From NCBI GenBank assembly GCA_963210315.1, contig OY723267.1, positions 2,283,646 to 2,347,645 on the forward strand: a DNA stretch of 64,000 bases, given 5' to 3'. The translations under genes and the position numbers were made by a program. The notes beneath the pieces were generated by a model, which was given only the letters and a program-made list of their open reading frames with translations, had not been told where the DNA came from and ran no database searches. This document shows positions 51,409 through 61,150 of the stretch, in pieces. The DNA comes from Rhynchopus euleeides (taxonomy: Eukaryota > Euglenozoa > Diplonemea > Diplonemida > Diplonemidae). Position 1 is the first letter of the stretch. The number at the start of each line of letters is the position of its first letter.

Positions 51409-54378
51409 ATGACCAACAACACGGGTCTGGGGGAGTTTGGACCGGACCCCGAACCGCCAGCGGAGGAGCGCGCCTTCGACGTGAAGGTGGCGCAGTGGCG
51501 GAAGAGGTGCGACCCCCGGGGGGAGAAGACCGCAGCGCAGTGTCTGCAGGAGGGGTGTGCAGCCAGTCTCCCCGCCTGGTACCAGCTGCGGCAGCTGGGG
51601 GGCACAATGCCGACGGGGCAAGCAGTCGACGGGGTTGAGGCCGTCATCAGGGGTGGTGACGCGCCGTGTTCGCTGGAGCAGGCGCGGAGGCAGGCAGTCG
51701 GGTTGGTGCTGAACGCTCCGGAGCTGCGGCCAGAAGTGGCAGATCCTGCGGAATGGAGCTGCCGGATGCGGGCGCCGACACGCTTGCCAGATGGCAGTGT
51801 GCCACAGGAGGCATGGGCGGACATGGCGGTGCTGCGGGCGCTGGCAGTGGTGCTGCGTGTGGAGATCCTCGTCCTGCGGGACTACGGGGAGCCAGTGGTG
51901 TGCAGGCCGAGGCCGGAGGCGCAGGTGCGGACACGCTTCGCTTTGTGTGCGGACGGGCGGGGTTTTGTGCGGGTCGACGTGGAGGTGGACACATCGCAGC
52001 TGCCGGCGGGGCCAGAGGCGGCCGTTGCGGAGCCGATGGAGAGGGTGTTCGCCGGCCAGGCTGGGGCGATCTGCCACATTTGCAGGGAGAAGGTGGGGCC
52101 GCAGTCTCTCCACCTCCGGTGCCGTAAGTGCATGCAGGCGGCGTGCATGGCGTGTGGTGGGGAGGACCTGCCGTGCGCTTGTCCGAGGGGGCGTTTGCGG
52201 TTGGTGCAGGCGTCGGGGCGGCCCCGCGGGTGGGCGGCGGTGGTGAAAGAGGAGGTGTGCGAGGAGGCAGGGGAGCCGGGTGCGGCCCCGAAGAAGCGAC
52301 GGGCGGGTGGGGCGGGAGCGACGGCAGCACCTTCACCGGCCGCGTCACCAGACGGGTGCACACCTCCTCCATCGGGCGCGCCGCCAGTGACCCCCGCCGG
52401 GGCGGTGCGGGGCACAGCAGCCGAGCAGCGAGAGCGGGAAGCGGACCGGTGGCAGCGCGTGCAGGAGCTGTCGGCCACGGAGCCTGTGGCGGCCTTCATC
52501 GCCCAGTGGCAGAGTGCCGCCCCCGCGGATGTGTCACAGTGTTTGGAAGTCGAGGACCTGGTGGGGTCCCTCCAGGGACAGGTGCGGTGGCGGGCGGAGT
52601 ACACCGTGGGCGACTGCCTGTTTGACGCGGTGGTCGGTCAGCTGCCGGCCAGTCTGATTGTGACAGCGGCCGAGGCGCGGAGGCGAGCAGTGGAGGCGGT
52701 GGTGTCGCACGCCGGGCTGCGCGCGCTGGTGGAGGGGGCGCCGGAGGCGTGGGCTCGGCTGATGGGCCGCAGCGGGGCAGGGCCGGGGCTGCAGTCGTGG
52801 GCTGACGAGCTGGTCCTCGGGGGGCTCGCGAGGGCCCTCTGCATCAACATCCTGGCGTTCAGGAAGCAGGGCCAGGGGGTCAGAGTGTGGCGCGCAGCGA
52901 GGCGGGCGGCAGGGATGGCGGCGGTGGCGTTTGTGGGTGAGTCGGGACAGGCAGACGGCACAGCGGTGGGCCACTTTGTGCCCGTGATCCTGCCCGAGCC
53001 GCTGCAGCAGTGGGCGCTGGAGGTGGACGCGTGCCCAGTGGGGCAGGATATCCGCGTCCGGGGGTGTGAAGCTGCGCGGCTGATGAGCCTCCAGGTCGGT
53101 TGGCAGACGAGCTGCGGGGCGTGCACCACGCCGGTGAGCGTTCGCGGGTGCTGGGGATGCAGCGAGTGCGGGGTGGCAGTGTGCCTCACGTGCCGCGACA
53201 AGTCCCCGGCGACATACAGGTGGTGCGGTGAAGCACACCTCGACAACCCGTCTTCTTCGACATCCCACCCCCTCCCTTCACCCCATAACACCCACCCTCC
53301 GACGGCATCTCAGACTACATCATCCCAACCTACTACATCCCACCCTACATCTCAGACTACATCATCCCAACCTACTACATCCCACCCTACATCATCCCAC
53401 TCTACTTCTTCTCAACCTACTCCATCCCAACCCACTCCATCCCGGCACTCGCCGGCCCTTCCCCACTCCTCACCATCCCCTTCGGCAGCTCCCGTGGGGG
53501 GCACCCCGTCGAGTGCGGCGGCGGCGGCGGCGGCAGCAGCGGCGACACCTCTGGGGGAAGGCTCCAACAACGGACCCACAGCCATCCCTCGGCAGGCAGC
53601 AGCGGCAGCGACAGCGGCGGCAGCGGCAGCAGCATCGACGATGGAGCTCCCTCGAGGGGCGGACGGCGGCATCGCCTTCGACGACGAGTTGTCGGAGGGG
53701 GTGGACGGCATGAGCGACGAGGGCACGGTCACGTCAACGGGAGGCACCCAAAACACAAACACAGCCACCCAAGTGTCAGTGATCCTGATCTCAGCAGCTC
53801 GCGCGGGTATGGGGAAGTGGGCAGGGAGTCGGTCTGACGGGCCAGCAGAGGTGGACGGCAGGATGGTGTTTCCTTCGGCAGCGAAGGCGGCGGCGGAGGG
53901 AGCGAAGGAGGCGGCGTGGGTCCCTCGGACGGCAGAAGGCTGGTTCGAGCTCTTCGGCCAGCACGGGCGCTCAGAGTTGGAGGTCGAGACGGCACACGCT
54001 GTCTACAAGCAGTGGGTGGCGGATCGACGGTCGGTAGATGCCGACTTCAACTCGAGGCGGGAAGGGGCGAGTGCGGCACGGGTGGAGGAGTTCTTCGCGT
54101 GCAAGCGCGTGAACAGCCGGGTGGACAAGAGACGGACGCGTGAGCGGCACCCGGAGGAGGCGGCGCGACCGCGGGGCGGCCGTGGCGGGGGAGGGGTGAC
54201 GGACCCCCGGGACAGGAGGGGCGACGGCCAGGGTGGAGGGAGGCAGGGCCGCGACAGGTGGGCAGCCGGGAGAGGCGGCGGCAGGGGTGGCGGCGACCGT
54301 AGGGACCGTGGCGGCGGGCAGGAGAGGCAGGCTGCGGTGATCGGAGTAGGGGGCCAGGGGCCCCGTCGGCGGAGGTGA
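51409..54378 (+). CDS. RT-less OTU-family ORF, copy 2 (full length)
   Basis: 989 residues from a real ATG. Order: a degenerate OTU-like region (about 70-190, WADMAVLRALAVVLRVEILVL but no GDC and no GHF), a zinc module (CHIC...CRKC...CMAC, about 225-255), a linker, a second OTU domain with GDCLFD (C403), WADELVLGGLARAL and GHFVPVI (H522), and a second zinc module (CGAC...CWGC...CGVAVCLTC). Then come Ser/Thr/Pro repeats (SSQPTTSHP), a poly-Ala tract, an acidic FDDELSEG patch, and a C-terminal domain (AEGWFELFGQHG...YKQWVADRRSVDA) homologous to the end of the LINE protein at 39277-44988. It ends in an RGG-rich tail typical of RNA binding. No RT or endonuclease. OTU proteases cleave ubiquitin chains; activity here is inferred. 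Confidence 0.85.
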   Translation: MTNNTGLGEFGPDPEPPAEERAFDVKVAQWRKRCDPRGEKTAAQCLQEGCAASLPAWYQLRQLGGTMPTGQAVDGVEAVIRGGDAPCSLEQARRQAVGLVLNAPELRPEVADPAEWSCRMRAPTRLPDGSVPQEAWADMAVLRALAVVLRVEILVLRDYGEPVVCRPRPEAQVRTRFALCADGRGFVRVDVEVDTSQLPAGPEAAVAEPMERVFAGQAGAICHICREKVGPQSLHLRCRKCMQAACMACGGEDLPCACPRGRLRLVQASGRPRGWAAVVKEEVCEEAGEPGAAPKKRRAGGAGATAAPSPAASPDGCTPPPSGAPPVTPAGAVRGTAAEQREREADRWQRVQELSATEPVAAFIAQWQSAAPADVSQCLEVEDLVGSLQGQVRWRAEYTVGDCLFDAVVGQLPASLIVTAAEARRRAVEAVVSHAGLRALVEGAPEAWARLMGRSGAGPGLQSWADELVLGGLARALCINILAFRKQGQGVRVWRAARRAAGMAAVAFVGESGQADGTAVGHFVPVILPEPLQQWALEVDACPVGQDIRVRGCEAARLMSLQVGWQTSCGACTTPVSVRGCWGCSECGVAVCLTCRDKSPATYRWCGEAHLDNPSSSTSHPLPSPHNTHPPTASQTTSSQPTTSHPTSQTTSSQPTTSHPTSSHSTSSQPTPSQPTPSRHSPALPHSSPSPSAAPVGGTPSSAAAAAAAAAATPLGEGSNNGPTAIPRQAAAAATAAAAAAASTMELPRGADGGIAFDDELSEGVDGMSDEGTVTSTGGTQNTNTATQVSVILISAARAGMGKWAGSRSDGPAEVDGRMVFPSAAKAAAEGAKEAAWVPRTAEGWFELFGQHGRSELEVETAHAVYKQWVADRRSVDADFNSRREGASAARVEEFFACKRVNSRVDKRRTRERHPEEAARPRGGRGGGGVTDPRDRRGDGQGGGRQGRDRWAAGRGGGRGGGDRRDRGGGQERQAAVIGVGGQGPRRRR

Positions 54379-55167
54379 AGCGTTCATGCAGGGAGAGGAC
54401 GGTGCACGTAGGGTGCAACCTCCTCCCCCCCCCTTCCCCCTCCTCCCCTCTTCGGTAGAGTCGTGTGTATAGTCCGTCTAGGGTGGGTGGTTGGGACCCC
54501 CGCGTCCGTTCCCCTCGCGCCTAGGCCCCCAAGCATCATCATCGATTCCAGTGTGTATAGTTTGACCTTCGAGCCGTGGGTCCGGAAAGTCCATTCGGTC
54601 CCACGGCGCCTAAACAAACAAATCTGATCGTCCCCCCCCCCGCCCCTCCCCCTTAATAGAGTCTTGCACAGTGTGAATAGTCTTGCCCTTTGGGGGGGTC
54701 GGTGGTGTCCGAAAAAGTTCGCCACAAACTCGGAGTGGCACCAGCAGAACGTGTGTGAGAGCCACGGCACCACGGACCCCTGTAAATTCGCTCCCTGATT
54801 CCACCATTCCCCTCGATTCCGCCCCTCCTCTGCAGTTCCCTCCCCCAGTTCGAGTGGTTTGGAGGGATGGCCCGCTCGGTCCCGCAAACCGCTCGACAGG
54901 GACTGTTTCAACCCTGTTTTTTGCGCGTTCTGGGCCCTGGACTTTTCGAACGGTCGCCATTTGGGGAGAGACTGTAGAAGAGGTCTGGCCCTTGTTGTTC
55001 GAACTTGCCAAGTACACGGCCCTCTAGCCTCTAGCCTCTGCCACACGTGGCCAACAGCAACTGTGTCGTTGGCTTCCGCCCTGCATGTCATCTCGACAAG
55101 CAGCAGACACCCCAAGAGCAGAGGTGGAGAGTAGCAGTCCCCCGGTTCGCCCCCGGGTACCAAAAAA
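51618..55167 (+). repeat. 3.55-kb inverted repeat, left arm
   Basis: Inverted copy of 56864-60413; paired positions sum to 112031 along the whole arm, so there is no net insertion or deletion. The arm breaks inside the OTU ORF on the outer side and in the A-tail on the inner side. Confidence 0.9.
54379..55167 (+). mobile_element. 3' region of OTU-family copy 2 with poly(A)
   Basis: Begins after the stop, contains a C-run and repeated TAGAGTC...GTGTG motifs, and ends GGTTCGCCCCCGGGTACC followed by six A. The same end, with a longer A run, lies on the minus strand at 56870. Confidence 0.78.
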
Positions 55168-55209
55168 TGTCGAAGGGTAGTCGAGTGGGAATAAATAGGG
55201 AGGTCCTCA

Positions 55210-55318
55210 GGGGGCCTTCGCTACCAAGTGTGACTGAGTGAGAAAAAGTGAGCCACGGCCCACTTCCCCTCACTGGCTGACGAGCTGTGACGAGCAGTGA
55301 CTGGTAGCGAGGGCCCCC
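55210..55318. mobile_element. 109-bp MITE-like element, copy 7 (independent insertion)
   Basis: Same length as the satellite copies, ends GGGGGCC(T/C)TCGCTACC, flanked by TCA at 55207-55209 and 55319-55321. The shared inner block is AAGTGTGACTGAGTGAG; the centre has diverged. A different 3-bp flank confirms mobility. Confidence 0.9.
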
Positions 55319-55459
55319 TCAGGAGTGCAATACAACAGCAATACACAGGCAACACACCAGCAACACGCAAACCGAGGCAAGAGGAGGTGGGCGGGGTCAT
55401 CCTGCGGAGTCTCCAGTTGGCCAGCAAGGCGAACTGTACGGGGGAGAGTGGCTCGGGAG

Positions 55460-56335
55460 AGTGGCTTGAGCACATGGACGTCTGCAGGCCAGCCTGTAGG
55501 AAGATCAGGATGCAGGGTTGCCCCCCTTTTGGGGCGTGAAAGCCTCGCCAATGCTTTCCCTAGTGCCGCGATCGGGCGTGCTGGAGCTGCGCGATGCCTG
55601 AGAAGATCCTGCTGGAGCTGATCCTGCCCCCACGTTGCGGCTCTAAGCCCTCAACGGGTAGCCCCTCTGGGTGGTCGCTGCTGACCTGTGCCTGGCCCCT
55701 CCCCCTTCGCACAAGGGGTTGACTAGTGTTGCAGGCGGTGGAGTCATAGACAGCACTGCCTTTTGCTTTCACCATTGGCCCTTTCTCTACTTTTTCGGTG
55801 CACAACAGAGACCTCTCTTTGTGTCGATGCGTTGCGGCTACAAACAAACCAACAAGCCCCTCCATCACTACAAAGAGCAGTTTTCTGAACCCTAGCGTTG
55901 TCCCAGCTAGCTTGTGTTTCCCTTTTGGGCTTTTTCTTTGAGTTTTTCTTTACTCGATCGTTTCCTGTGACACTCTGTGTTTCAGCATTCATTGCAATGT
56001 GTAATGTGCAACTTCCACTTCAGGTTCCTTGCACATAACACAAAAGCGGTTGGCGGCTATCAACCATATGCTATTGAAGCAACCAAGCCCCCCGTTTTTG
56101 GAGTTATGTACGAGCAATCTGTCACCAGTGTGGTCCTCGCTGGCTAAGTGGATGTCCAGAGGCTGTGCCATTTTGGGCGTGTCGTTTGATGTGTGTGATC
56201 TTTTCATGTGTGTTTCTTTCGCTTTCTTCTTTTCGTTTCTTGTCTTGCTTGTCTCTTGTACCTTGTATTCTGTACCAACTAGCCCAGACAAACAACAGCT
56301 GCAAAGATTCTCGGTCCGGATGTCCCCAAAAAAAA
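55460..56335 (+). mobile_element. Non-coding 1.1-kb retroelement, copy D (5'-truncated)
   Basis: Lacks roughly the first 210 bases of copies A-C and ends in GGATGTCCCC plus eight A. Otherwise nearly identical to A. Confidence 0.85.
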
Positions 56336-56383
56336 GACTTCCCTTCCATCCTTGTGTGCGCCCTGTCGACTGGGAAAATCTGG

Positions 56384-56590
56384 AGGCCTCGTCAAGTTGT
56401 GCATGGGTGGTTGGGTGGCGGATGGGAGAGTACAGGCCGTTGAGCCCAGCACGCGTGCATGAGAGAGAGAGGGATTTGAGGCCCCCCGCCCCCAGGTTCC
56501 CTGCCCACCTGGACGGACCCAAGTGCCTCACACCGGTTCTCTCCCCACCCGGTGGTCCACCTGACGGGCAAGTGTAAAAAAAAAAAAAAA
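56384..56590 (+). mobile_element. 5'-truncated LINE 3' end
   Basis: Last 210 bases of the LINE at 39277-46047, ending CTGACGGGCAAGTGT and 15 A. A typical truncated retrocopy. Confidence 0.85.
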
Positions 56591-56636
56591 CCCGCAAACC
56601 CGCAAACCCGCAAACCCGCAAACCCGCAAACCCGCA
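56591..56636. repeat. (CCCGCAAA)n microsatellite
   Basis: Five 8-bp units directly after a poly(A) tract, then CCCGCACG. The opposite strand reads TTTGCGGG. Confidence 0.9.
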
Positions 56637-56649
56637 CGAGAAATGAGCA

Positions 56650-56800
56650 AGCGTGTTGTTCAGTCGTGAAAAAAAAAGAAAATCTTAGAAAAAAAAATTT
56701 CCTCTGCGAAAAACCCTTAGAAAAAAAAATTTCCCTTACAAAATTCTTAGAAAAAAACTTTTTTTCCCCGTACAAAAGTTCTTAGAAAAAAAGTTCAGAA
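56650..56800. repeat. A-rich degenerate repeat
   Basis: CTTAGAAAAAAAA recurs five times about 30 bases apart in an AT-rich patch that contrasts with the GC-rich surroundings. No coding potential. Confidence 0.75.
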
Positions 56801-56863
56801 TCCTGAAAGTGGGGAACCAGCCCCCCAGTTAGGAACAGCCCTGATCGACACCCGTGTTGTTTT

Positions 56864-59800
56864 TTTTTTGGTACCCGGGGGCGAACCGGGGGACTGCTAC
56901 TCTCCACCTCTGCTCTTGGGGTGTCTGCTGCTTGTCGAGATGACATGCAGGGCGGAAGCCAACGACACAGTTGCTGTTGGCCACGTGTGGCAGAGGCTAG
57001 AGGCTAGAGGGCCGTGTACTTGGCAAGTTCGAACAACAAGGGCCAGACCTCTTCTACAGTCTCTCCCCAAATGGCGACCGTTCGAAAAGTCCAGGGCCCA
57101 GAACGCGCAAAAAACAGGGTTGAAACAGTCCCTGTCGAGCGGTTTGCGGGACCGAGCGGGCCATCCCTCCAAACCACTCGAACTGGGGGAGGGAACTGCA
57201 GAGGAGGGGCGGAATCGAGGGGAATGGTGGAATCAGGGAGCGAATTTACAGGGGTCCGTGGTGCCGTGGCTCTCACACACGTTCTGCTGGTGCCACTCCG
57301 AGTTTGTGGCGAACTTTTTCGGACACCACCGACCCCCCCAAAGGGCAAGACTATTCACACTGTGCAAGACTCTATTAAGGGGGAGGGGCGGGGGGGGGGA
57401 CGATCAGATTTGTTTGTTTAGGCGCCGTGGGACCGAATGGACTTTCCGGACCCACGGCTCGAAGGTCAAACTATACACACTGGAATCGATGATGATGCTT
57501 GGGGGCCTAGGCGCGAGGGGAACGGACGCGGGGGTCCCAACCACCCACCCTAGACGGACTATACACACGACTCTACCGAAGAGGGGAGGAGGGGGAAGGG
57601 GGGGGGAGGAGGTTGCACCCTACGTGCACCGTCCTCTCCCTGCATGAACGCTTCACCTCCGCCGACGGGGCCCCTGGCCCCCTACTCCGATCACCGCAGC
57701 CTGCCTCTCCTGCCCGCCGCCACGGTCCCTACGGTCGCCGCCACCCCTGCCGCCGCCTCTCCCGGCTGCCCACCTGTCGCGGCCCTGCCTCCCTCCACCC
57801 TGGCCGTCGCCCCTCCTGTCCCGGGGGTCCGTCACCCCTCCCCCGCCACGGCCGCCCCGCGGTCGCGCCGCCTCCTCCGGGTGCCGCTCACGCGTCCGTC
57901 TCTTGTCCACCCGGCTGTTCACGCGCTTGCACGCGAAGAACTCCTCCACCCGTGCCGCACTCGCCCCTTCCCGCCTCGAGTTGAAGTCGGCATCTACCGA
58001 CCGTCGATCCGCCACCCACTGCTTGTAGACAGCGTGTGCCGTCTCGACCTCCAACTCTGAGCGCCCGTGCTGGCCGAAGAGCTCGAACCAGCCTTCTGCC
58101 GTCCGAGGGACCCACGCCGCCTCCTTCGCTCCCTCCGCCGCCGCCTTCGCTGCCGAAGGAAACACCATCCTGCCGTCCACCTCTGCTGGCCCGTCAGACC
58201 GACTCCCTGCCCACTTCCCCATACCCGCGCGAGCTGCTGAGATCAGGATCACTGACACTTGGGTGGCTGTGTTTGTGTTTTGGGTGCCTCCCGTTGACGT
58301 GACCGTGCCCTCGTCGCTCATGCCGTCCACCCCCTCCGACAACTCGTCGTCGAAGGCGATGCCGCCGTCCGCCCCTCGAGGGAGCTCCATCGTCGATGCT
58401 GCTGCCGCTGCCGCCGCTGTCGCTGCCGCTGCTGCCTGCCGAGGGATGGCTGTGGGTCCGTTGTTGGAGCCTTCCCCCAGAGGTGTCGCCGCTGCTGCCG
58501 CCGCCGCCGCCGCCGCACTCGACGGGGTGCCCCCCACGGGAGCTGCCGAAGGGGATGGTGAGGAGTGGGGAAGGGCCGGCGAGTGCCGGGATGGAGTGGG
58601 TTGGGATGGAGTAGGTTGAGAAGAAGTAGAGTGGGATGATGTAGGGTGGGATGTAGTAGGTTGGGATGATGTAGTCTGAGATGTAGGGTGGGATGTAGTA
58701 GGTTGGGATGATGTAGTCTGAGATGCCGTCGGAGGGTGGGTGTTATGGGGTGAAGGGAGGGGGTGGGATGTCGAAGAAGACGGGTTGTCGAGGTGTGCTT
58801 CACCGCACCACCTGTATGTCGCCGGGGACTTGTCGCGGCACGTGAGGCACACTGCCACCCCGCACTCGCTGCATCCCCAGCACCCGCGAACGCTCACCGG
58901 CGTGGTGCACGCCCCGCAGCTCGTCTGCCAACCGACCTGGAGGCTCATCAGCCGCGCAGCTTCACACCCCCGGACGCGGATATCCTGCCCCACTGGGCAC
59001 GCGTCCACCTCCAGCGCCCACTGCTGCAGCGGCTCGGGCAGGATCACGGGCACAAAGTGGCCCACCGCTGTGCCGTCTGCCTGTCCCGACTCACCCACAA
59101 ACGCCACCGCCGCCATCCCTGCCGCCCGCCTCGCTGCGCGCCACACTCTGACCCCCTGGCCCTGCTTCCTGAACGCCAGGATGTTGATGCAGAGGGCCCT
59201 CGCGAGCCCCCCGAGGACCAGCTCGTCAGCCCACGACTGCAGCCCCGGCCCTGCCCCGCTGCGGCCCATCAGCCGAGCCCACGCCTCCGGCGCCCCCTCC
59301 ACCAGCGCGCGCAGCCCGGCGTGCGACACCACCGCCTCCACTGCTCGCCTCCGCGCCTCGGCCGCTGTCACAATCAGACTGGCCGGCAGCTGACCGACCA
59401 CCGCGTCAAACAGGCAGTCGCCCACGGTGTACTCCGCCCGCCACCGCACCTGTCCCTGGAGGGACCCCACCAGGTCCTCGACTTCCAAACACTGTGACAC
59501 ATCCGCGGGGGCGGCACTCTGCCACTGGGCGATGAAGGCCGCCACAGGCTCCGTGGCCGACAGCTCCTGCACGCGCTGCCACCGGTCCGCTTCCCGCTCT
59601 CGCTGCTCGGCTGCTGTGCCCCGCACCGCCCCGGCGGGGGTCACTGGCGGCGCGCCCGATGGAGGAGGTGTGCACCCGTCTGGTGACGCGGCCGGTGAAG
59701 GTGCTGCCGTCGCTCCCGCCCCACCCGCCCGTCGCTTCTTCGGGGCCGCACCCGGCTCCCCTGCCTCCTCGCACACCTCCTCTTTCACCACCGCCGCCCA

Positions 59801-60413
59801 CCCGCGGGGCCGCCCCGACGCCTGCACCAACCGCAAACGCCCCCTCGGACAAGCGCACGGCAGGTCCTCCCCACCACACGCCATGCACGCCGCCTGCATG
59901 CACTTACGGCACCGGAGGTGGAGAGACTGCGGCCCCACCTTCTCCCTGCAAATGTGGCAGATCGCCCCAGCCTGGCCGGCGAACACCCTCTCCATCGGCT
60001 CCGCAACGGCCGCCTCTGGCCCCGCCGGCAGCTGCGATGTGTCCACCTCCACGTCGACCCGCACAAAACCCCGCCCGTCCGCACACAAAGCGAAGCGTGT
60101 CCGCACCTGCGCCTCCGGCCTCGGCCTGCACACCACTGGCTCCCCGTAGTCCCGCAGGACGAGGATCTCCACACGCAGCACCACTGCCAGCGCCCGCAGC
60201 ACCGCCATGTCCGCCCATGCCTCCTGTGGCACACTGCCATCTGGCAAGCGTGTCGGCGCCCGCATCCGGCAGCTCCATTCCGCAGGATCTGCCACTTCTG
60301 GCCGCAGCTCCGGAGCGTTCAGCACCAACCCGACTGCCTGCCTCCGCGCCTGCTCCAGCGAACACGGCGCGTCACCACCCCTGATGACGGCCTCAACCCC
60401 GTCGACTGCTTGC
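56864..60413 (-). repeat. 3.55-kb inverted repeat, right arm
   Basis: Reverse copy of 51618-55167. The inner spacer (55168-56863) holds the copy-7 MITE, element D, the truncated LINE tail and the two simple repeats. Confidence 0.9.
57653..60412 (-). CDS. RT-less OTU-family ORF, copy 3 (N-terminus replaced)
   Basis: Identical to copy 2 from about its residue 71 to the end, on the minus strand. The first 70 residues are absent; instead the frame stays open upstream to an ATG at 60668-60670 through the 3' region of the next unit, giving a chimeric 1,005-residue ORF whose first 86 residues are not family sequence. Both zinc modules, the OTU with Cys and His, and the RGG tail are kept. The 3' region follows at 56864-57652. 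Confidence 0.82.
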   Translation of the reverse strand, partial: QAVDGVEAVIRGGDAPCSLEQARRQAVGLVLNAPELRPEVADPAEWSCRMRAPTRLPDGSVPQEAWADMAVLRALAVVLRVEILVLRDYGEPVVCRPRPEAQVRTRFALCADGRGFVRVDVEVDTSQLPAGPEAAVAEPMERVFAGQAGAICHICREKVGPQSLHLRCRKCMQAACMACGGEDLPCACPRGRLRLVQASGRPRGWAAVVKEEVCEEAGEPGAAPKKRRAGGAGATAAPSPAASPDGCTPPPSGAPPVTPAGAVRGTAAEQREREADRWQRVQELSATEPVAAFIAQWQSAAPADVSQCLEVEDLVGSLQGQVRWRAEYTVGDCLFDAVVGQLPASLIVTAAEARRRAVEAVVSHAGLRALVEGAPEAWARLMGRSGAGPGLQSWADELVLGGLARALCINILAFRKQGQGVRVWRAARRAAGMAAVAFVGESGQADGTAVGHFVPVILPEPLQQWALEVDACPVGQDIRVRGCEAARLMSLQVGWQTSCGACTTPVSVRGCWGCSECGVAVCLTCRDKSPATYRWCGEAHLDNPSSSTSHPLPSPHNTHPPTASQTTSSQPTTSHPTSQTTSSQPTTSHPTSSHSTSSQPTPSQPTPSRHSPALPHSSPSPSAAPVGGTPSSAAAAAAAAAATPLGEGSNNGPTAIPRQAAAAATAAAAAAASTMELPRGADGGIAFDDELSEGVDGMSDEGTVTSTGGTQNTNTATQVSVILISAARAGMGKWAGSRSDGPAEVDGRMVFPSAAKAAAEGAKEAAWVPRTAEGWFELFGQHGRSELEVETAHAVYKQWVADRRSVDADFNSRREGASAARVEEFFACKRVNSRVDKRRTRERHPEEAARPRGGRGGGGVTDPRDRRGDGQGGGRQGRDRWAAGRGGGRGGGDRRDRGGGQERQAAVIGVGGQGPRRRR

Positions 60414-61150
60414 TTGGGGTGTCTGCTGCTTGTCGAGATGACATGCAGGGCGGAAGCCAACGACACAGTTGCTGTTGGCCACGTGTGGCAGAGGCTAGAG
60501 GCTAGAGGGCCGTGTACTTGGCAAGTTCGAACAACAAGGGCCAGACCTCTTCTACAGTCTCTCCCCAAATGGCGACCGTTCGAAAAGTCCAGGGCCCAGA
60601 ACGCGCAAAAAACAGGGTTGAAACAGTCCCTGTCGAGCGGTTTGCGGGACCGAGCGGGCCATCCCTCCAAACCACTCGAACTGGGGGAGGGAACTGCAGA
60701 GGAGGGGCGGAATCGAGGGGAATGGTGGAATCAGGGAGCGAATTTACAGGGGTCCGTGGTGCCGTGGCTCTCACACACGTTCTGCTGGTGCCACTCCGAG
60801 TTTGTGGCGAACTTTTTCGGACACCACCGACCCCCCCAAAGGGCAAGACTATTCACACTGTGCAAGACTCTATTAAGGGGGAGGGGCGGGGGGGGGGACG
60901 ATCAGATTTGTTTGTTTAGGCGCCGTGGGACCGAATGGACTTTCCGGACCCACGGCTCGAAGGTCAAACTATACACACTGGAATCGATGATGATGCTTGG
61001 GGGCCTAGGCGCGAGGGGAACGGACGCGGGGGTCCCAACCACCCACCCTAGACGGACTATACACACGACTCTACCGAAGAGGGGAGGAGGGGGAAGGGGG
61101 GGGGAGGAGGTTGCACCCTACGTGCACCGTCCTCTCCCTGCATGAACGCT
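60413..61150 (-). mobile_element. 3' region of OTU-family copy 4
   Basis: Equals 56915-57652, exactly 3,498 bases earlier, so it marks the second unit of a tandem duplication. It lacks the last part of the 3' end (GGTTCGCCCCCGGGTACC and poly(A)), which was cut off at the junction. Confidence 0.88.

Noticed and set aside
54384..55163. 259-residue minus-strand ORF, also at 56868-57647 on the + strand
   Set aside because: It lies in the 3' region of the OTU elements, opposite to the coding strand, and is open because of GC content.
55100..55164. tRNA-like 3' end (CCCGGTTCGCCCCCGGG then TACCA) at the end of the OTU 3' region
   Set aside because: The stem and TTCG loop fit a T-arm, but no D-arm, anticodon arm or acceptor partner is visible upstream. 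Kept only as a 3'-end hairpin.
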